The notes under the pieces were generated by a model. The model was not told where the DNA came from. It saw only the letters and a list, made by a program, of their open reading frames with translations, and did not search any database. Source: Sphingobium sp. CAP-1 (GTDB taxonomy: Bacteria > Pseudomonadota > Alphaproteobacteria > Sphingomonadales > Sphingomonadaceae). From it: a DNA stretch of 64,000 nucleotides. The stretch lies in assembly GCF_009720145.1 (NCBI RefSeq), contig NZ_CP046252.1, forward strand, positions 1,116,001-1,180,000, in the 5' to 3' direction. The translations under genes and the position numbers were made by a program. Shown in pieces: positions 19,801-27,361 of the stretch; position 1 is the first letter of the stretch; each line of letters begins with the position of its first letter.

Positions 19801-20366
19801 AGATGCGGCTCCGCCTTCCCCTCGATCGGGTCCAGCCGCCGGCAGATTTCGACATAGAGCCGCTCCGGAAACAGCGCCTCCAGCCTTTGCGCATAGGCGA
19901 ACGCCGCATCCGGCTGGTCCTCGGCGAACAGCCGCGCCAGCGCGCCCTCGCCCCCCGCCGTCAGCGCGATGACGCCATCGGTCCGGCCTTCCAGCGCCTC
20001 CATCGTGACATGCGGCACATCCTCGACCGGCCGGTCCAGATGCGCCATCGACACCAGCGCACAGATATTGTCGTAGCCGCCGGCATCCTGCGCATAGAGC
20101 GCCAGCCAGTCATGCACCGGCGCGGCATTGGCCGGCCGCCCCGGCCGCAATATGCCCAGCATCGCGCCGACGACCGGCTGCACCCCTTCATCCTTGCAGG
20201 CGTCGGAAAAGGCCATGGAGCCGTACAGGCCATTACGGTCGGTGATGGCGGCGGCCGGAAAACCCAGCGCCTTGGCCTGTTTCGCGATTTTCTTGGGATC
20301 GATCGCCCCTTCAAGCATGGTGAAGGAGGAAAAGACGCGAAGCGGAACGAAAGCGGCATGAGGCAT
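16824..20366 (-). CDS. dnaE: DNA polymerase III subunit alpha
   Basis: An 1180-residue replicative polymerase of the DnaE1 type. An N-terminal PHP domain (about 1-270) is followed by the C-family polymerase core with PGRGSGAGSLVAWAL and the catalytic aspartates in PDFDIDFCETRRGEVI, then the HhH segment GGLKGVGEKAMEQLVEE and a C-terminal OB-fold/tau-binding tail. The first PHP motif reads LRVFSSFTMLEGA, where many DnaE proteins have a histidine in place of the Phe, so that metal site looks degraded. Length is normal for DnaE1 and longer than the DnaE2 of mutagenesis cassettes. Confidence 0.96.
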   Translation of the reverse strand: MPHAAFVPLRVFSSFTMLEGAIDPKKIAKQAKALGFPAAAITDRNGLYGSMAFSDACKDEGVQPVVGAMLGILRPGRPANAAPVHDWLALYAQDAGGYDNICALVSMAHLDRPVEDVPHVTMEALEGRTDGVIALTAGGEGALARLFAEDQPDAAFAYAQRLEALFPERLYVEICRRLDPIEGKAEPHLLDLAYDRGLPLVATNPTCFAEPHFHEAHDVMLCIADSAYVETPDRRTSSPDAWMKPAAEMKRLFEDLPEALANTLVVAQRCAIAAPKRKPILPSLAGDIEGEAAMLRDQATAGLEARLAKAGIVGEEARAPYFDRLKFETDIIVQMGFPGYFLIVADFIKWAKDHDIPVGPGRGSGAGSLVAWALTITDLDPLQLGLLFERFLNPERVSMPDFDIDFCETRRGEVIRYVQQKYGADHVAQIITFGKLKARAVLKDTGRVLQMSYGQVDRLAKLVPNHPTDPWTLERSLNGVSEFKAEYDNDNQVKRLIDYAMKLEGFPRHSSTHAAGVVIGDRPLQQLVPLYRDPRSDMPVTQFDMKYVEGAGLVKFDFLGLKTLSVLQKAVQLLNGRGVHVDLDTLAWDDPAVYELLQRGDTVGVFQLESEGMRKTLAAVRPTNFGDIIALVSLYRPGPMDNIPMFGRRKNGQEEIEYPHILLKPILEETYGIFVYQEQVMQAAQILAGYSLGDADLLRRAMGKKVKAEMDAQRSRFVEGCAQSDIKPAKANELFDLIDKFAGYGFNKSHAAAYALLAYQTAWLKAHYPAEFYAGSMAFDIHLTEKLTVFVDDMRRMGLSCLPTDLNRSEADFTVEAVPYEGEDKRLGFAVRYALGGLKGVGEKAMEQLVEERDKGGPFKSLDDFADRIEPRLLNRRQLESLAAAGAFDGIHADRAGVHAAAETILSVASSNAAARESGQGGLFGDAETPQADVRIPPHQAWTVADRMAQEKEAFGFYFSAHPVDRYKHLADARGARSYGVICQAPMPAPNAEGRAMTIMAAMVEDVRWRETKRGARYANATFSDQSGQFQASCFEEAACKAIEEMAADGDCALLIVELDRLPGEETPRVTVRGIEPFRVIASASRMELTVDVETAQAVEALALLLADADGGRSEIFLRAPVGDGQAARLFLGDHYSLGADQVDAIATIKGLSIHKFERMDVKADGYRTRTRRTALRLVG

Positions 20367-20488
20367 GATGCCAATCTAGGCACGCCGCACGATTCGGCCC
20401 AGCCCCCTGATGACGAAATCTGTGGGTAATGCGCTGCGGCCCAATCCTTAAGCAATTGCCAACCAGTCGGGCGCTATTCTCCGCCATC

Positions 20489-22297
20489 ATGCGTTTATCC
20501 ACGATCACCAACTGGGCCTATGGGGCCACCGTCGCCCTGACTCTCGCCTCCGGCGCCACCATGCTGATGGCGTCGGGCGCCGAAGAAACCGAGCGCGCCG
20601 CCGTGGCGCAGCGGGCGATGTTCGATCAACTCACCGCCAATCTGGAGGAAGATGTCTATCGCCTCACCGAACAGGCGCGCGGCTTCGTCATCAGCGGCGA
20701 TCCCAGCCATCTGATCGCCTATCGCCGCGAACGGGAAGCGCTGAAGTCGGTCGAAGGGCGGATCACCCATTTGCGCGACGCCGGCGCGAACGAGAGCGAA
20801 CTGGCCGCCTTGCGTCAGGCGCTCCACTGGTCCGACGCGCTGGCCGACGAGCAGCAGGCCGCCATCTCCGCCGCGCAGGCCGGCGACGACAGGACCGGCC
20901 GCACCATATTGTTCGGCGATGAGTATGGCCGCGAACTGGACCGGGTGGCGGCGCAGGTCGGCAAATTCCAATATATGCTCGACCAGCGCACCGACCATGC
21001 CGTGACCCGCGCGACCGACACCGCGCGGCAATGGCGGACCATGTCGGAAGTCATGCTGGGCATCACCGCCCTTCTCTTCCTGTGCGTCCTCTACTTCGTG
21101 CTGAAACAGCGCATCCTGCGCCCGGTCGTGCGCCTGAGCGATGTGGTCACGCGCCTCGCCGCGCAGGATTATGACGCCATCCCGCCCGACACCAGCCATG
21201 TCGACGAGATTGGCGACATGGCGCAGGCGATCCGCATCTTTCGCGAAAACGGGCTGGAGCGGCAGCGGCTGGAGCAGGAGCGCGATGCCGATCGCACCAT
21301 GCGCGACCTGATCTCCCGCCTGACCCAGCGGTTGCAGGGCTGCGACAGCACCGCCGACCTGGTCGAGGTCGTCCGCCGCTTCGCGCCTGAAATCGCGCCC
21401 GATTTTCCGGGCCGCCTCTATATTCACGACAATCGCCGCAATGCGATGACGCAGGCGTGCGACTGGCTCTCGCCCGCTTATTCCCGCACCGAATTTCCAC
21501 CCTCGGCCTGCTGGGCGCTGCGTCGGGGCCAGACCCATCGGCCGGCGGGCGACATGGTCGACATTCCCTGCGAGCATCTGGGCGCGGCATCGACCGTCAG
21601 CACCATTTGCATCCCGCTCGCGGCGCAGGGGGAAAGCATCGGGATGCTCTATTATGAGGAGCCGGCGCACGCCACCGCCGACCATCTGGAGCGGACCGGC
21701 AAATATCTGGAAATGCTGGCGGAAAATATCGGGCTGGCGCTCGCCAATCTGCGCCTGCGCGATGTGCTGCGCGACATGGCGATGGCCGATGCGCTGACCG
21801 GCCTGCCCAACCGCCGCCAGTTCGACATCATGCTCCAGACCCTGGTGGGCGATGCCGACCGCAACGCCACGCCGCTCGTCTGCCTGATGGTCGACATCGA
21901 TCATTTCAAGCGGTTCAACGACACTTATGGCCATGACGCCGGCGACGCGGTGTTGCGCGCGGTCGGCGGCGTGCTGGGCGAATCGCTGCGGGAAACGGGC
22001 CATGCCTTCCGACTGGGCGGTGAGGAATTCGTCGTGCTGATGCCGGGCTTCAGCCTCGATCAGGCGCTCGGCCGGGCGATGCAGATTCAGCGCCGCATTC
22101 AGGATTTGCGGATCGAACATCGCGGCAAGGAACTGGGCGCGATCACCGCCAGCTTCGGCCTCGCCGCCTTCCCGGACCATGGCCGCGCCGACCGGCTGAT
22201 GCAGACCGCCGACGCCGCGCTGCTGCGCGCCAAGACCGAAGGCCGCGACCGCATCCTGGTCGCGACCGTGCGCGATGGGGCATCGGCGGCGGCCTAA
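20489..22297 (+). CDS. Membrane-bound diguanylate cyclase (CHASE3-like, HAMP, GAF, GGDEF)
   Basis: A 602-residue inner-membrane sensor that should make c-di-GMP from GTP. Order: TM1 (about 8-29), a helical periplasmic domain, TM2 (LGITALLFLCVLYFVL), a HAMP region (RILRPVVRLSDVVTRLA onward), a GAF-like domain, and the GGDEF domain starting at MADALTGLPNRRQFD. The active motif RLGGEEF is intact, as is MVDIDHFKRFND. The upstream inhibitory RxxD site reads RETG, so product inhibition may be absent. ATG 20489 gives the first transmembrane helix directly; the frame opens earlier at 20429. The gene is divergent from dnaE and its 3' end overlaps the convergent lolD by 4 nt. Confidence 0.92.
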   Translation: MRLSTITNWAYGATVALTLASGATMLMASGAEETERAAVAQRAMFDQLTANLEEDVYRLTEQARGFVISGDPSHLIAYRREREALKSVEGRITHLRDAGANESELAALRQALHWSDALADEQQAAISAAQAGDDRTGRTILFGDEYGRELDRVAAQVGKFQYMLDQRTDHAVTRATDTARQWRTMSEVMLGITALLFLCVLYFVLKQRILRPVVRLSDVVTRLAAQDYDAIPPDTSHVDEIGDMAQAIRIFRENGLERQRLEQERDADRTMRDLISRLTQRLQGCDSTADLVEVVRRFAPEIAPDFPGRLYIHDNRRNAMTQACDWLSPAYSRTEFPPSACWALRRGQTHRPAGDMVDIPCEHLGAASTVSTICIPLAAQGESIGMLYYEEPAHATADHLERTGKYLEMLAENIGLALANLRLRDVLRDMAMADALTGLPNRRQFDIMLQTLVGDADRNATPLVCLMVDIDHFKRFNDTYGHDAGDAVLRAVGGVLGESLRETGHAFRLGGEEFVVLMPGFSLDQALGRAMQIQRRIQDLRIEHRGKELGAITASFGLAAFPDHGRADRLMQTADAALLRAKTEGRDRILVATVRDGASAAA

Positions 22298-22971
22298 GCC
22301 CCCTCCAGCACCCCCTCATGCAACCGGACCACCCGGTCCATCTTCTGCGCCAGCCGCTCATTATGGGTCGCGACCAGCGCCGCCGACCCTTCATGCCGCA
22401 CCAGCCGCAGAAATTCGCCCAGCACCACATCGGCGGTGCGCTCGTCCAGATTGCCGGTCGGCTCGTCCGCCAGCACCAGCGCGGGCCGGTTCGCCAGCGC
22501 CCGCGCCACCGCCACGCGCTGCTGCTCGCCGCCCGACAACTGGCTCGGCCGGTGGTCCAGCCGATGGCCAAGGCCCAGCGAGGTCAGCAGCGACTCCGCC
22601 CGCACCTTCGCCGCACCCGGTTCCACGTCGCGGATCACCTGCGGCAGGACGACATTTTCGGTCGCGTTGAAATCGGGCAGCAGATGGTGGAACTGGTAGA
22701 CGAAGCCCAGCGCATCGCGGCGCAACCGGGTACGTCCGTCATTGTCCAGCTTCGCCGCTTCCTCGCCGGCGATGCGGATCGATCCCTCGAACCCGCCCTC
22801 CAGCAGGCCGACCGCCTGCAACAGCGTCGATTTGCCAGACCCCGACGGCCCCAGCAGGGCGACGATTTCGCCCGGCCCGACATTCAGGTCGACACCGCGC
22901 AGCACGTCGATGGTGACATCGCCTTGGGTGAAGCTGCGGGCGAGGCCGCTGACCTTCAATATGTCATTCAT
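22294..22971 (-). CDS. lolD: Lipoprotein-releasing ABC transporter ATP-binding protein
   Basis: A 225-residue ATPase with Walker A ALLGPSGSGKSTLL, Q-loop YQFHHLL, signature LSGGEQQRVAVARAL and Walker B ALVLADEPTGNLDE. LolD powers extraction of lipoproteins from the inner membrane for transfer to LolA. Its start overlaps the end of the permease gene by 8 nt, so the two are translationally coupled. The LolD assignment rests on this pairing with a LolC/E permease. Confidence 0.93.
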   Translation of the reverse strand: MNDILKVSGLARSFTQGDVTIDVLRGVDLNVGPGEIVALLGPSGSGKSTLLQAVGLLEGGFEGSIRIAGEEAAKLDNDGRTRLRRDALGFVYQFHHLLPDFNATENVVLPQVIRDVEPGAAKVRAESLLTSLGLGHRLDHRPSQLSGGEQQRVAVARALANRPALVLADEPTGNLDERTADVVLGEFLRLVRHEGSAALVATHNERLAQKMDRVVRLHEGVLEGA

Positions 22972-24214
22972 AACGCAGCACCTGCACGGGATCGGTATTG
23001 GCGGCCTTGAAGGCCGGATAGAGGGTGGCGAGGAAACTGAACAGCAACGCCATCACGCAGATGACGACGATCTCGACCGGATCGGCCTTGGACGGCAATT
23101 CGGTCAGGAAACGGATCGAAGGGTCCCACAGATTCTGCCCCGTCACGAGCTGGATCGCATTGACCATGCTCTGCCGGAAGAACAGGAAGGTGAAGCCCAG
23201 CACGATCCCGGCCGCGGTCCCCAGCGTGCCGATGGTCACGCCCACCGTCATGAAGATGCGTACCAGCCCCGCCCGGCTCGCCCCCATCGTCCGCAGGATC
23301 GCGATGTCGCGCGTCTTGGCGCGGACCAGCATGATAAGCGAGGACAGGATGTTGAACACCGCGACCAGCACGATGATCGACAGGACGACGAACATCGCCA
23401 CCCGTTCCACCGCCAGCGCTTCGAACAGCGAACTGTTCATCTGGCGCCAGTCGGTGATGACGGCGCGGCCCGCGACCTTGCCCGCCAGCGGCTCCAATAT
23501 CTGCCCGACCCGATCGGCGTCGGTCGTCTCGACCTCGATCATGCTGACGACATCGCCCATCAGCAGCAATGTCTGCGCATCCTCGATCGGCATGACCACG
23601 AACGCCTTGTCATAATCATAGATGCCGACCTCGAAGATCGCCGCGACCTGATAGCCGACTTCGCGCGGCACGGTGCCAAACGGCGTCGCCCGGCCGGAGG
23701 GATTGTAGATGGTCAGCGTATCACCAACCTGAAGCCCCATATTCTCGGCCAGTCGCGACCCGATCGCCACCTTGCCGCTATGGGGCGTCAGCGCGTTCAG
23801 GCTGCCGGCGATCATCTTCGCCTTCATCGTCCGGTTGTCGCGAATGTCGGCGACCGTCATGCCGCGCACCAGCGCCGGCTCGAACCGCCCCTGGAAGATC
23901 GCGCCCAAAGGCTGCTCGATCATCGGCGTGGCCTTGGTGACGCCCGGCGTCGCCTTCGCCTGTTTCAGCACCGACTGCCAGTCGGGCAGCCGCCCGCCAT
24001 AGCCCTGCACCACGGCATGGCCATTGAGGCCGACAATCTTGTCGAACAGCTCCGCGCGGAAACCGTTCATGACGCTCATGACGATGATGAGCGCGGCAAC
24101 GCCGAGCATGACCGCGGCCAGGCTGATGCCGGCGACGAGGAAGATGAAGCCCTCGCCCTTGCCCGGCAGCAGGTAACGCTTGGCGATCATGCGTTCGTAA
24201 CGGGATAGAATCAT
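22964..24214 (-). CDS. lolC: Lipoprotein-releasing ABC transporter permease LolC/LolE type
   Basis: A 416-residue FtsX-family permease. The N-terminus MILSRYERMIAKRYLLPGKGEGFI and the four-TM layout (one near the N-terminus, a large periplasmic domain, three near the C-terminus) match LolC/E. A single permease gene beside lolD suggests a homodimeric LolCD (LolF-like) transporter, as is usual in alphaproteobacteria. ATG 24214 is preferred by homology; the frame extends 59 codons further up through the gene-poor region. Confidence 0.92.
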   Translation of the reverse strand: MILSRYERMIAKRYLLPGKGEGFIFLVAGISLAAVMLGVAALIIVMSVMNGFRAELFDKIVGLNGHAVVQGYGGRLPDWQSVLKQAKATPGVTKATPMIEQPLGAIFQGRFEPALVRGMTVADIRDNRTMKAKMIAGSLNALTPHSGKVAIGSRLAENMGLQVGDTLTIYNPSGRATPFGTVPREVGYQVAAIFEVGIYDYDKAFVVMPIEDAQTLLLMGDVVSMIEVETTDADRVGQILEPLAGKVAGRAVITDWRQMNSSLFEALAVERVAMFVVLSIIVLVAVFNILSSLIMLVRAKTRDIAILRTMGASRAGLVRIFMTVGVTIGTLGTAAGIVLGFTFLFFRQSMVNAIQLVTGQNLWDPSIRFLTELPSKADPVEIVVICVMALLFSFLATLYPAFKAANTDPVQVLRYE

Positions 24215-24348
24215 GTGGCGCGAACGGCCCTTCGATGGTGAGTTGGGATGAAGGTCTAGGGGGGAGCCTGCCTGACGGCAAGCATTGCCCGATTGTTGCA
24301 TCGCCGCCACAGGGGCGGGCGGAAAATCACAACTCCCCGATTTTGGCC

Positions 24349-24377
24349 GTGACAGGGGGCTGCGGGGGTCATAGCAA
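24349..24377 (+). promoter_or_regulatory. Possible promoter for the orphan small RNA
   Basis: GTGACA at 24349-24354 and TAGCAA at 24372-24377 are 17 nt apart, which would place the transcript start near 24384, at the foot of the first RNA hairpin. The -10 is a poor match. Confidence 0.3.
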
Positions 24378-24381
24378 GACA

Positions 24382-24533
24382 CTCGAAGCACAGGTGAAAG
24401 GCCGTGGTTCAGGGATACTGCATCCCGCTTCGAGCTTAGGGGGCTGAGAAGCGGTCGAGGCAGGCCAAGGGGGAGACGAGCAATCGTCCATTAAGCACCC
24501 GGATCGTGAAAACACGGTCCGGGTGCTTTTTTG
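24382..24533 (+). ncRNA. Candidate orphan small RNA of about 150 nt
   Basis: There is no coding gene on the plus strand between 22297 and 24798, yet a strong terminator ends at about 24533. Upstream of it, CTCGAAGC (24382-24389) pairs with GCTTCGAG (24427-24434), enclosing a GGGAT/ATCCC hairpin (24412-24426). A third hairpin GACGA-GCAA-TCGTC (24475-24488) has a GNRA loop. It does not carry the SRP, RNase P or tmRNA core motifs that I know. The extent and identity are inferred from structure only. Confidence 0.5.
24493..24533 (+). terminator. Strong Rho-independent terminator of the orphan transcript
   Basis: AAGCACCCGGA (24493-24503) pairs with TCCGGGTGCTT (24518-24528), extended inside by a T-G pair and CGTG/CACG to a 16-bp stem with an AAAA loop and a TTTTTTGTT tail. 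The tail is on the plus strand only. Confidence 0.9.
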
Positions 24534-24673
24534 TTACTGTCCTATTCCCCTCTTTTCCCGCATTCTCCTTAACGGAATATGACGCCGCCGACTTTCCGAT
24601 AGGATCGGGCCTGCGCAGCTTTATGTCAAAATATGCGGGAAATATGCGAAGTTAAGCCCTGCGCCGCGCCGCT

Positions 24674-24701
24674 CTTGAAAGTGCCCGGCGGGCAACCATA
24701 T
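24674..24701 (+). promoter_or_regulatory. Sigma-32 (RpoH)-like heat-shock promoter of the Hsp20 gene
   Basis: CTTGAAA at 24674-24680 matches the heat-shock -35. AACCATAT at 24694-24701 matches six of eight bases of CCCCATNT after a 13-nt spacer. The expected start (about 24708) coincides with the first leader hairpin. Confidence 0.65.
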
Positions 24702-24708
24702 CAAAACC

Positions 24709-24791
24709 GTTCGGCCGCCACATGGGGCCGGACATCGTATCGCCGGACGCCAGTTCAGGGTCCGGCAGTTCATTCTGCCCTTTGGGAGATT
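24709..24791 (+). promoter_or_regulatory. ROSE-like RNA thermometer in the Hsp20 leader
   Basis: Three hairpins follow one another: GTTCGGCC/GGCCGGAC (24709-24733), GCCGGAC/GTCCGGC (24742-24766), and TCTGCCC/GGGAGA (24774-24789) with one unpaired G. The last masks the ribosome site GGGAG (24784-24788). A bulged G opposite the Shine-Dalgarno and two or more stable 5' hairpins are the known features of ROSE elements controlling alphaproteobacterial small heat-shock genes. Sequence match to the published consensus was judged by eye only. Confidence 0.6.
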
Positions 24792-24797
24792 ATGACA

Positions 24798-25259
24798 ATG
24801 CGTGGTTTTGACCTGACCCCCTATCGCCGCTCGACCGTCGGCTTCGATCGCCTGTTCGATCTGATCGAAAACAACGCCCGGCTGGCGCAGGGCGACAATT
24901 ATCCGCCCTTCAATATCGAGCGCCTGTCCGAGGACCGCTATCGCGTGACCCTGGCCGTCGCCGGCTTCCGCCCGGAAGAAATCGACATCACCGCCCAGCA
25001 GAATTTGCTCCAGGTCATCGGCCGCAAGGATGATGCCAGCGCCGACCGCTCGAAATTCCTGCACGTCGGCATCGCCAACCGCAGCTTCGAGCGCCGCTTC
25101 GAACTCGCCGATTTCGTGCGGGTGGAAAAGGCCGACCTAGCCGACGGCCTGCTGACGATCGAGCTGCTGCGCGAAATTCCCGAAGCGATGAAGCCCAAGA
25201 AGATCGCCGTCAATGGCGGTCAGCTTGTCGACATCACCAAGGACCGCGACGCCGCCTGA
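24798..25259 (+). CDS. Small heat-shock protein (Hsp20/IbpA family)
   Basis: A 153-residue alpha-crystallin-domain chaperone that holds unfolding proteins. The opening MRGFDLTPYRRSTVGFDRLFDLIE matches IbpA-type proteins, and the crystallin domain runs from YPPFNIERLSEDRYRVTLAVAGF to KIAVNG, ending with the GLLTIEL strand. ATG 24798 is 9 nt from GGGAG; an ATG at 24792 in frame is only 3 nt away and so less likely. Expression is probably heat-induced twice over, by a sigma-32-like promoter and by the leader thermometer. Confidence 0.93.
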   Translation: MRGFDLTPYRRSTVGFDRLFDLIENNARLAQGDNYPPFNIERLSEDRYRVTLAVAGFRPEEIDITAQQNLLQVIGRKDDASADRSKFLHVGIANRSFERRFELADFVRVEKADLADGLLTIELLREIPEAMKPKKIAVNGGQLVDITKDRDAA

Positions 25260-25279
25260 CCGGCTTGATGGATAGAGTG

Positions 25280-25309
25280 AAGGGCGCGACCACAAGGCCG
25301 CGCCCTTTT
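25280..25309 (+). terminator. Terminator between hsp20 and kup
   Basis: AAGGGCGCG (25280-25288) pairs with CGCGCCCTT (25299-25307) around a 10-nt loop, followed by TT. The T-run favours termination of hsp20; the stem could also slow the convergent kup transcript. Confidence 0.75.
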
Positions 25310-27237
25310 CATATCTCGACCTGGCTGCCCAGTTCGACCACGCGATTGGTGGGCAGGCGGAAAAACTCCATCGCGCTTTCCGCGTTGCGCAGCATCCAGG
25401 CGAAGATCTTCTCGCGCCACAGCGGCATTCCCGGCTTGGCCGAAGGCAGCAACGTCTGGCGGGCGAGGAAGAAGCTGGTGTCCATCATCTTGAACGCCTG
25501 ACCGCAGCCGGTGACATTTTTGAGCGCAGCGGGCACGTCCGGCTCCTGCATGAAGCCATATTGCAGCACCAGCCGGAAGAAGCCCCGGCCCAGATCCTCC
25601 AGCTTGCACCGGCCATCATCCTCAACCACCGGCACGTCCCGGATCTTGACCGTCAGCAGGATCACCCGCTCGTGCAGCACCTTGTTATGCTTGAGGTTGT
25701 GGAGCAGCGCATGAGGCACCCCGTCGGGGGTGGATGTCATGAATACAGCGGTGCCGGACACCCGCACCGCGCTGTTGGCGGCGGATGCGACGAACACCGG
25801 GATCGGCATCGCCGCTTCGCGCAGCCGGTCCTGCACCAGCCGGCGGCCGCGCGACCAGGTGGTCAGCAGGGTGAATACGACGAAGCCGATCAGCAGCGGG
25901 AACCAGCCGCCGTCCGGCACCTTGGTCAGATTGGCCGCCAGATAGGCGCCATCGACCAGGTAGAACACAGCCAGCACCGGCGCGGCATAATACCATTTCC
26001 AGTGCCACAGGCGATAAAGGACGACCGTCAGCAGCACATTGTCGATGAACATCGCACCCGTCACCGCGATGCCATAGGCGGCGGTCAGGTTGGACGATGT
26101 CTGGAACACCAGCACCAGCAGGATCACCATGACCATCAGCCCCCAGTTGATCAGGGGGATATAGATCTGGCCCGCCGTCGACGCACTGGTATGGGCGATG
26201 CGCAGGCGCGGCATGAAGCCGAGCTGGATCGCCTGCTGCGTGACCGAGAAAGCGCCCGAAATCACAGCCTGCGACGCGATGATCGCCGCCAGCGTCGCCA
26301 GCACGATCAGCGGCAACTGGCCCCATTGCGGGGCGAGGTTGTAGAAGGGGCTGTGCAGCGCCGCCGCGCCCTCGCGGAACAGCAGCGCCCCCTGCCCCAT
26401 ATAGTTGAGCATCAGCGCCGGCAGTACGAAGAACAGCCAGGACACACGGATCGGGCTGCGCCCGAAATGCCCCATATCGGCATAGAGCGCCTCCGCGCCC
26501 GTCACGGCCAGCACGACCGATCCCAGCGCCAGAAAGGCAGGCAGTGGATCGGTGGCGAAGAACATCACCGCCCAATAAGGGTTGAAGGCATAAAGGATGC
26601 CGGGCGTCTTGAGGATGGAGATCACCCCCAGCGACGCGATCGTCACAAAATAGAGCAGCATGATCGGGCCGAAAAAGGCCGCAACCTTGTTGGTTCCCAG
26701 CCCCTGTATCCAGAACAGGCCGAGCAGGATGACGATCGCGACCGGCAGGATCGCCGGGGCGAGATTATGATTGTAGACCGCCAGACCCTCGACCGCCGAC
26801 AGCACCGACACCGCCGGGGTAATCATCGAGTCGCCGTAGAAGAGCGCGGTGGCAAACACGCCCAGCAGCACGATGCCGCGCGACCAGCGCTGCGTCCTGG
26901 TCTGGCCGTTGATCAGCGCCAGCAGCGCCAGGCTGCCGCCTTCGCCCTTATTGTCGGCGCGCATGATGATGCTGACATATTTCAGCGTCACCACCAGCAT
27001 CATCGACCAGAACATCAGGCTGATGACCCCCAATATATGGTCGGGGTCCAGCGTCAGCTTGTGATGGCCGGCAAAAGTTTCGCGAAAGGCATAGAGCGGG
27101 CTGGTGCCGATATCGCCAAAGACGATGCCGATCGCGCCGACGACCAGCTTCAGCGTGGCCTTCTGCCGTCCATGGCCATGGCCGCCATGTGCATCCTCGT
27201 CGGAGGCCGGCGCGGTGTTGGGAAGGAGATCAGCCAT
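25309..27237 (-). CDS. kup: Low-affinity potassium uptake protein Kup
   Basis: A 642-residue K+/H+ symporter of the KUP/HAK/KT family. It begins with a His/Gly-rich cytoplasmic stretch (EDAHGGHGHGRQK), then the hallmark GIVFGDIGTSPLYAFRETF in TM1 and about twelve membrane segments over residues 30-460, for example VTLKYVSIIMRADNKGEGG and GVFATALFYGDSMITPAVSVLSAVEG. A soluble C-terminal domain follows. It stands alone between hsp20 and the ccm operon. Confidence 0.95.
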   Translation of the reverse strand: MADLLPNTAPASDEDAHGGHGHGRQKATLKLVVGAIGIVFGDIGTSPLYAFRETFAGHHKLTLDPDHILGVISLMFWSMMLVVTLKYVSIIMRADNKGEGGSLALLALINGQTRTQRWSRGIVLLGVFATALFYGDSMITPAVSVLSAVEGLAVYNHNLAPAILPVAIVILLGLFWIQGLGTNKVAAFFGPIMLLYFVTIASLGVISILKTPGILYAFNPYWAVMFFATDPLPAFLALGSVVLAVTGAEALYADMGHFGRSPIRVSWLFFVLPALMLNYMGQGALLFREGAAALHSPFYNLAPQWGQLPLIVLATLAAIIASQAVISGAFSVTQQAIQLGFMPRLRIAHTSASTAGQIYIPLINWGLMVMVILLVLVFQTSSNLTAAYGIAVTGAMFIDNVLLTVVLYRLWHWKWYYAAPVLAVFYLVDGAYLAANLTKVPDGGWFPLLIGFVVFTLLTTWSRGRRLVQDRLREAAMPIPVFVASAANSAVRVSGTAVFMTSTPDGVPHALLHNLKHNKVLHERVILLTVKIRDVPVVEDDGRCKLEDLGRGFFRLVLQYGFMQEPDVPAALKNVTGCGQAFKMMDTSFFLARQTLLPSAKPGMPLWREKIFAWMLRNAESAMEFFRLPTNRVVELGSQVEI

Positions 27238-27361
27238 GAAGGATCATGTTCGTATCGACACCCAAAAGGGGGCGAAAGGCGGAAATGTCCGCTTGTTCCC
27301 CCGTAAACCGCCGCGCCCTATCACGGCTCCGGGGAGCGCGCAATGCAGGCGCGGCACCGCA

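Noticed and set aside
18387..20429. A 680-codon plus-strand open frame opposite dnaE
   Set aside because: It is antisense to a full-length, motif-rich dnaE. Its translation is Arg/Gln/His-rich with no domain; long antisense frames are expected at this GC content.
24382..24533. Identification of the orphan RNA as 6S, SRP RNA, RNase P RNA or tmRNA
   Set aside because: The conserved cores of SRP (GGAAGGAAGCAGCC-like), RNase P and tmRNA are missing, and the 5' and 3' ends do not pair as in 6S RNA.
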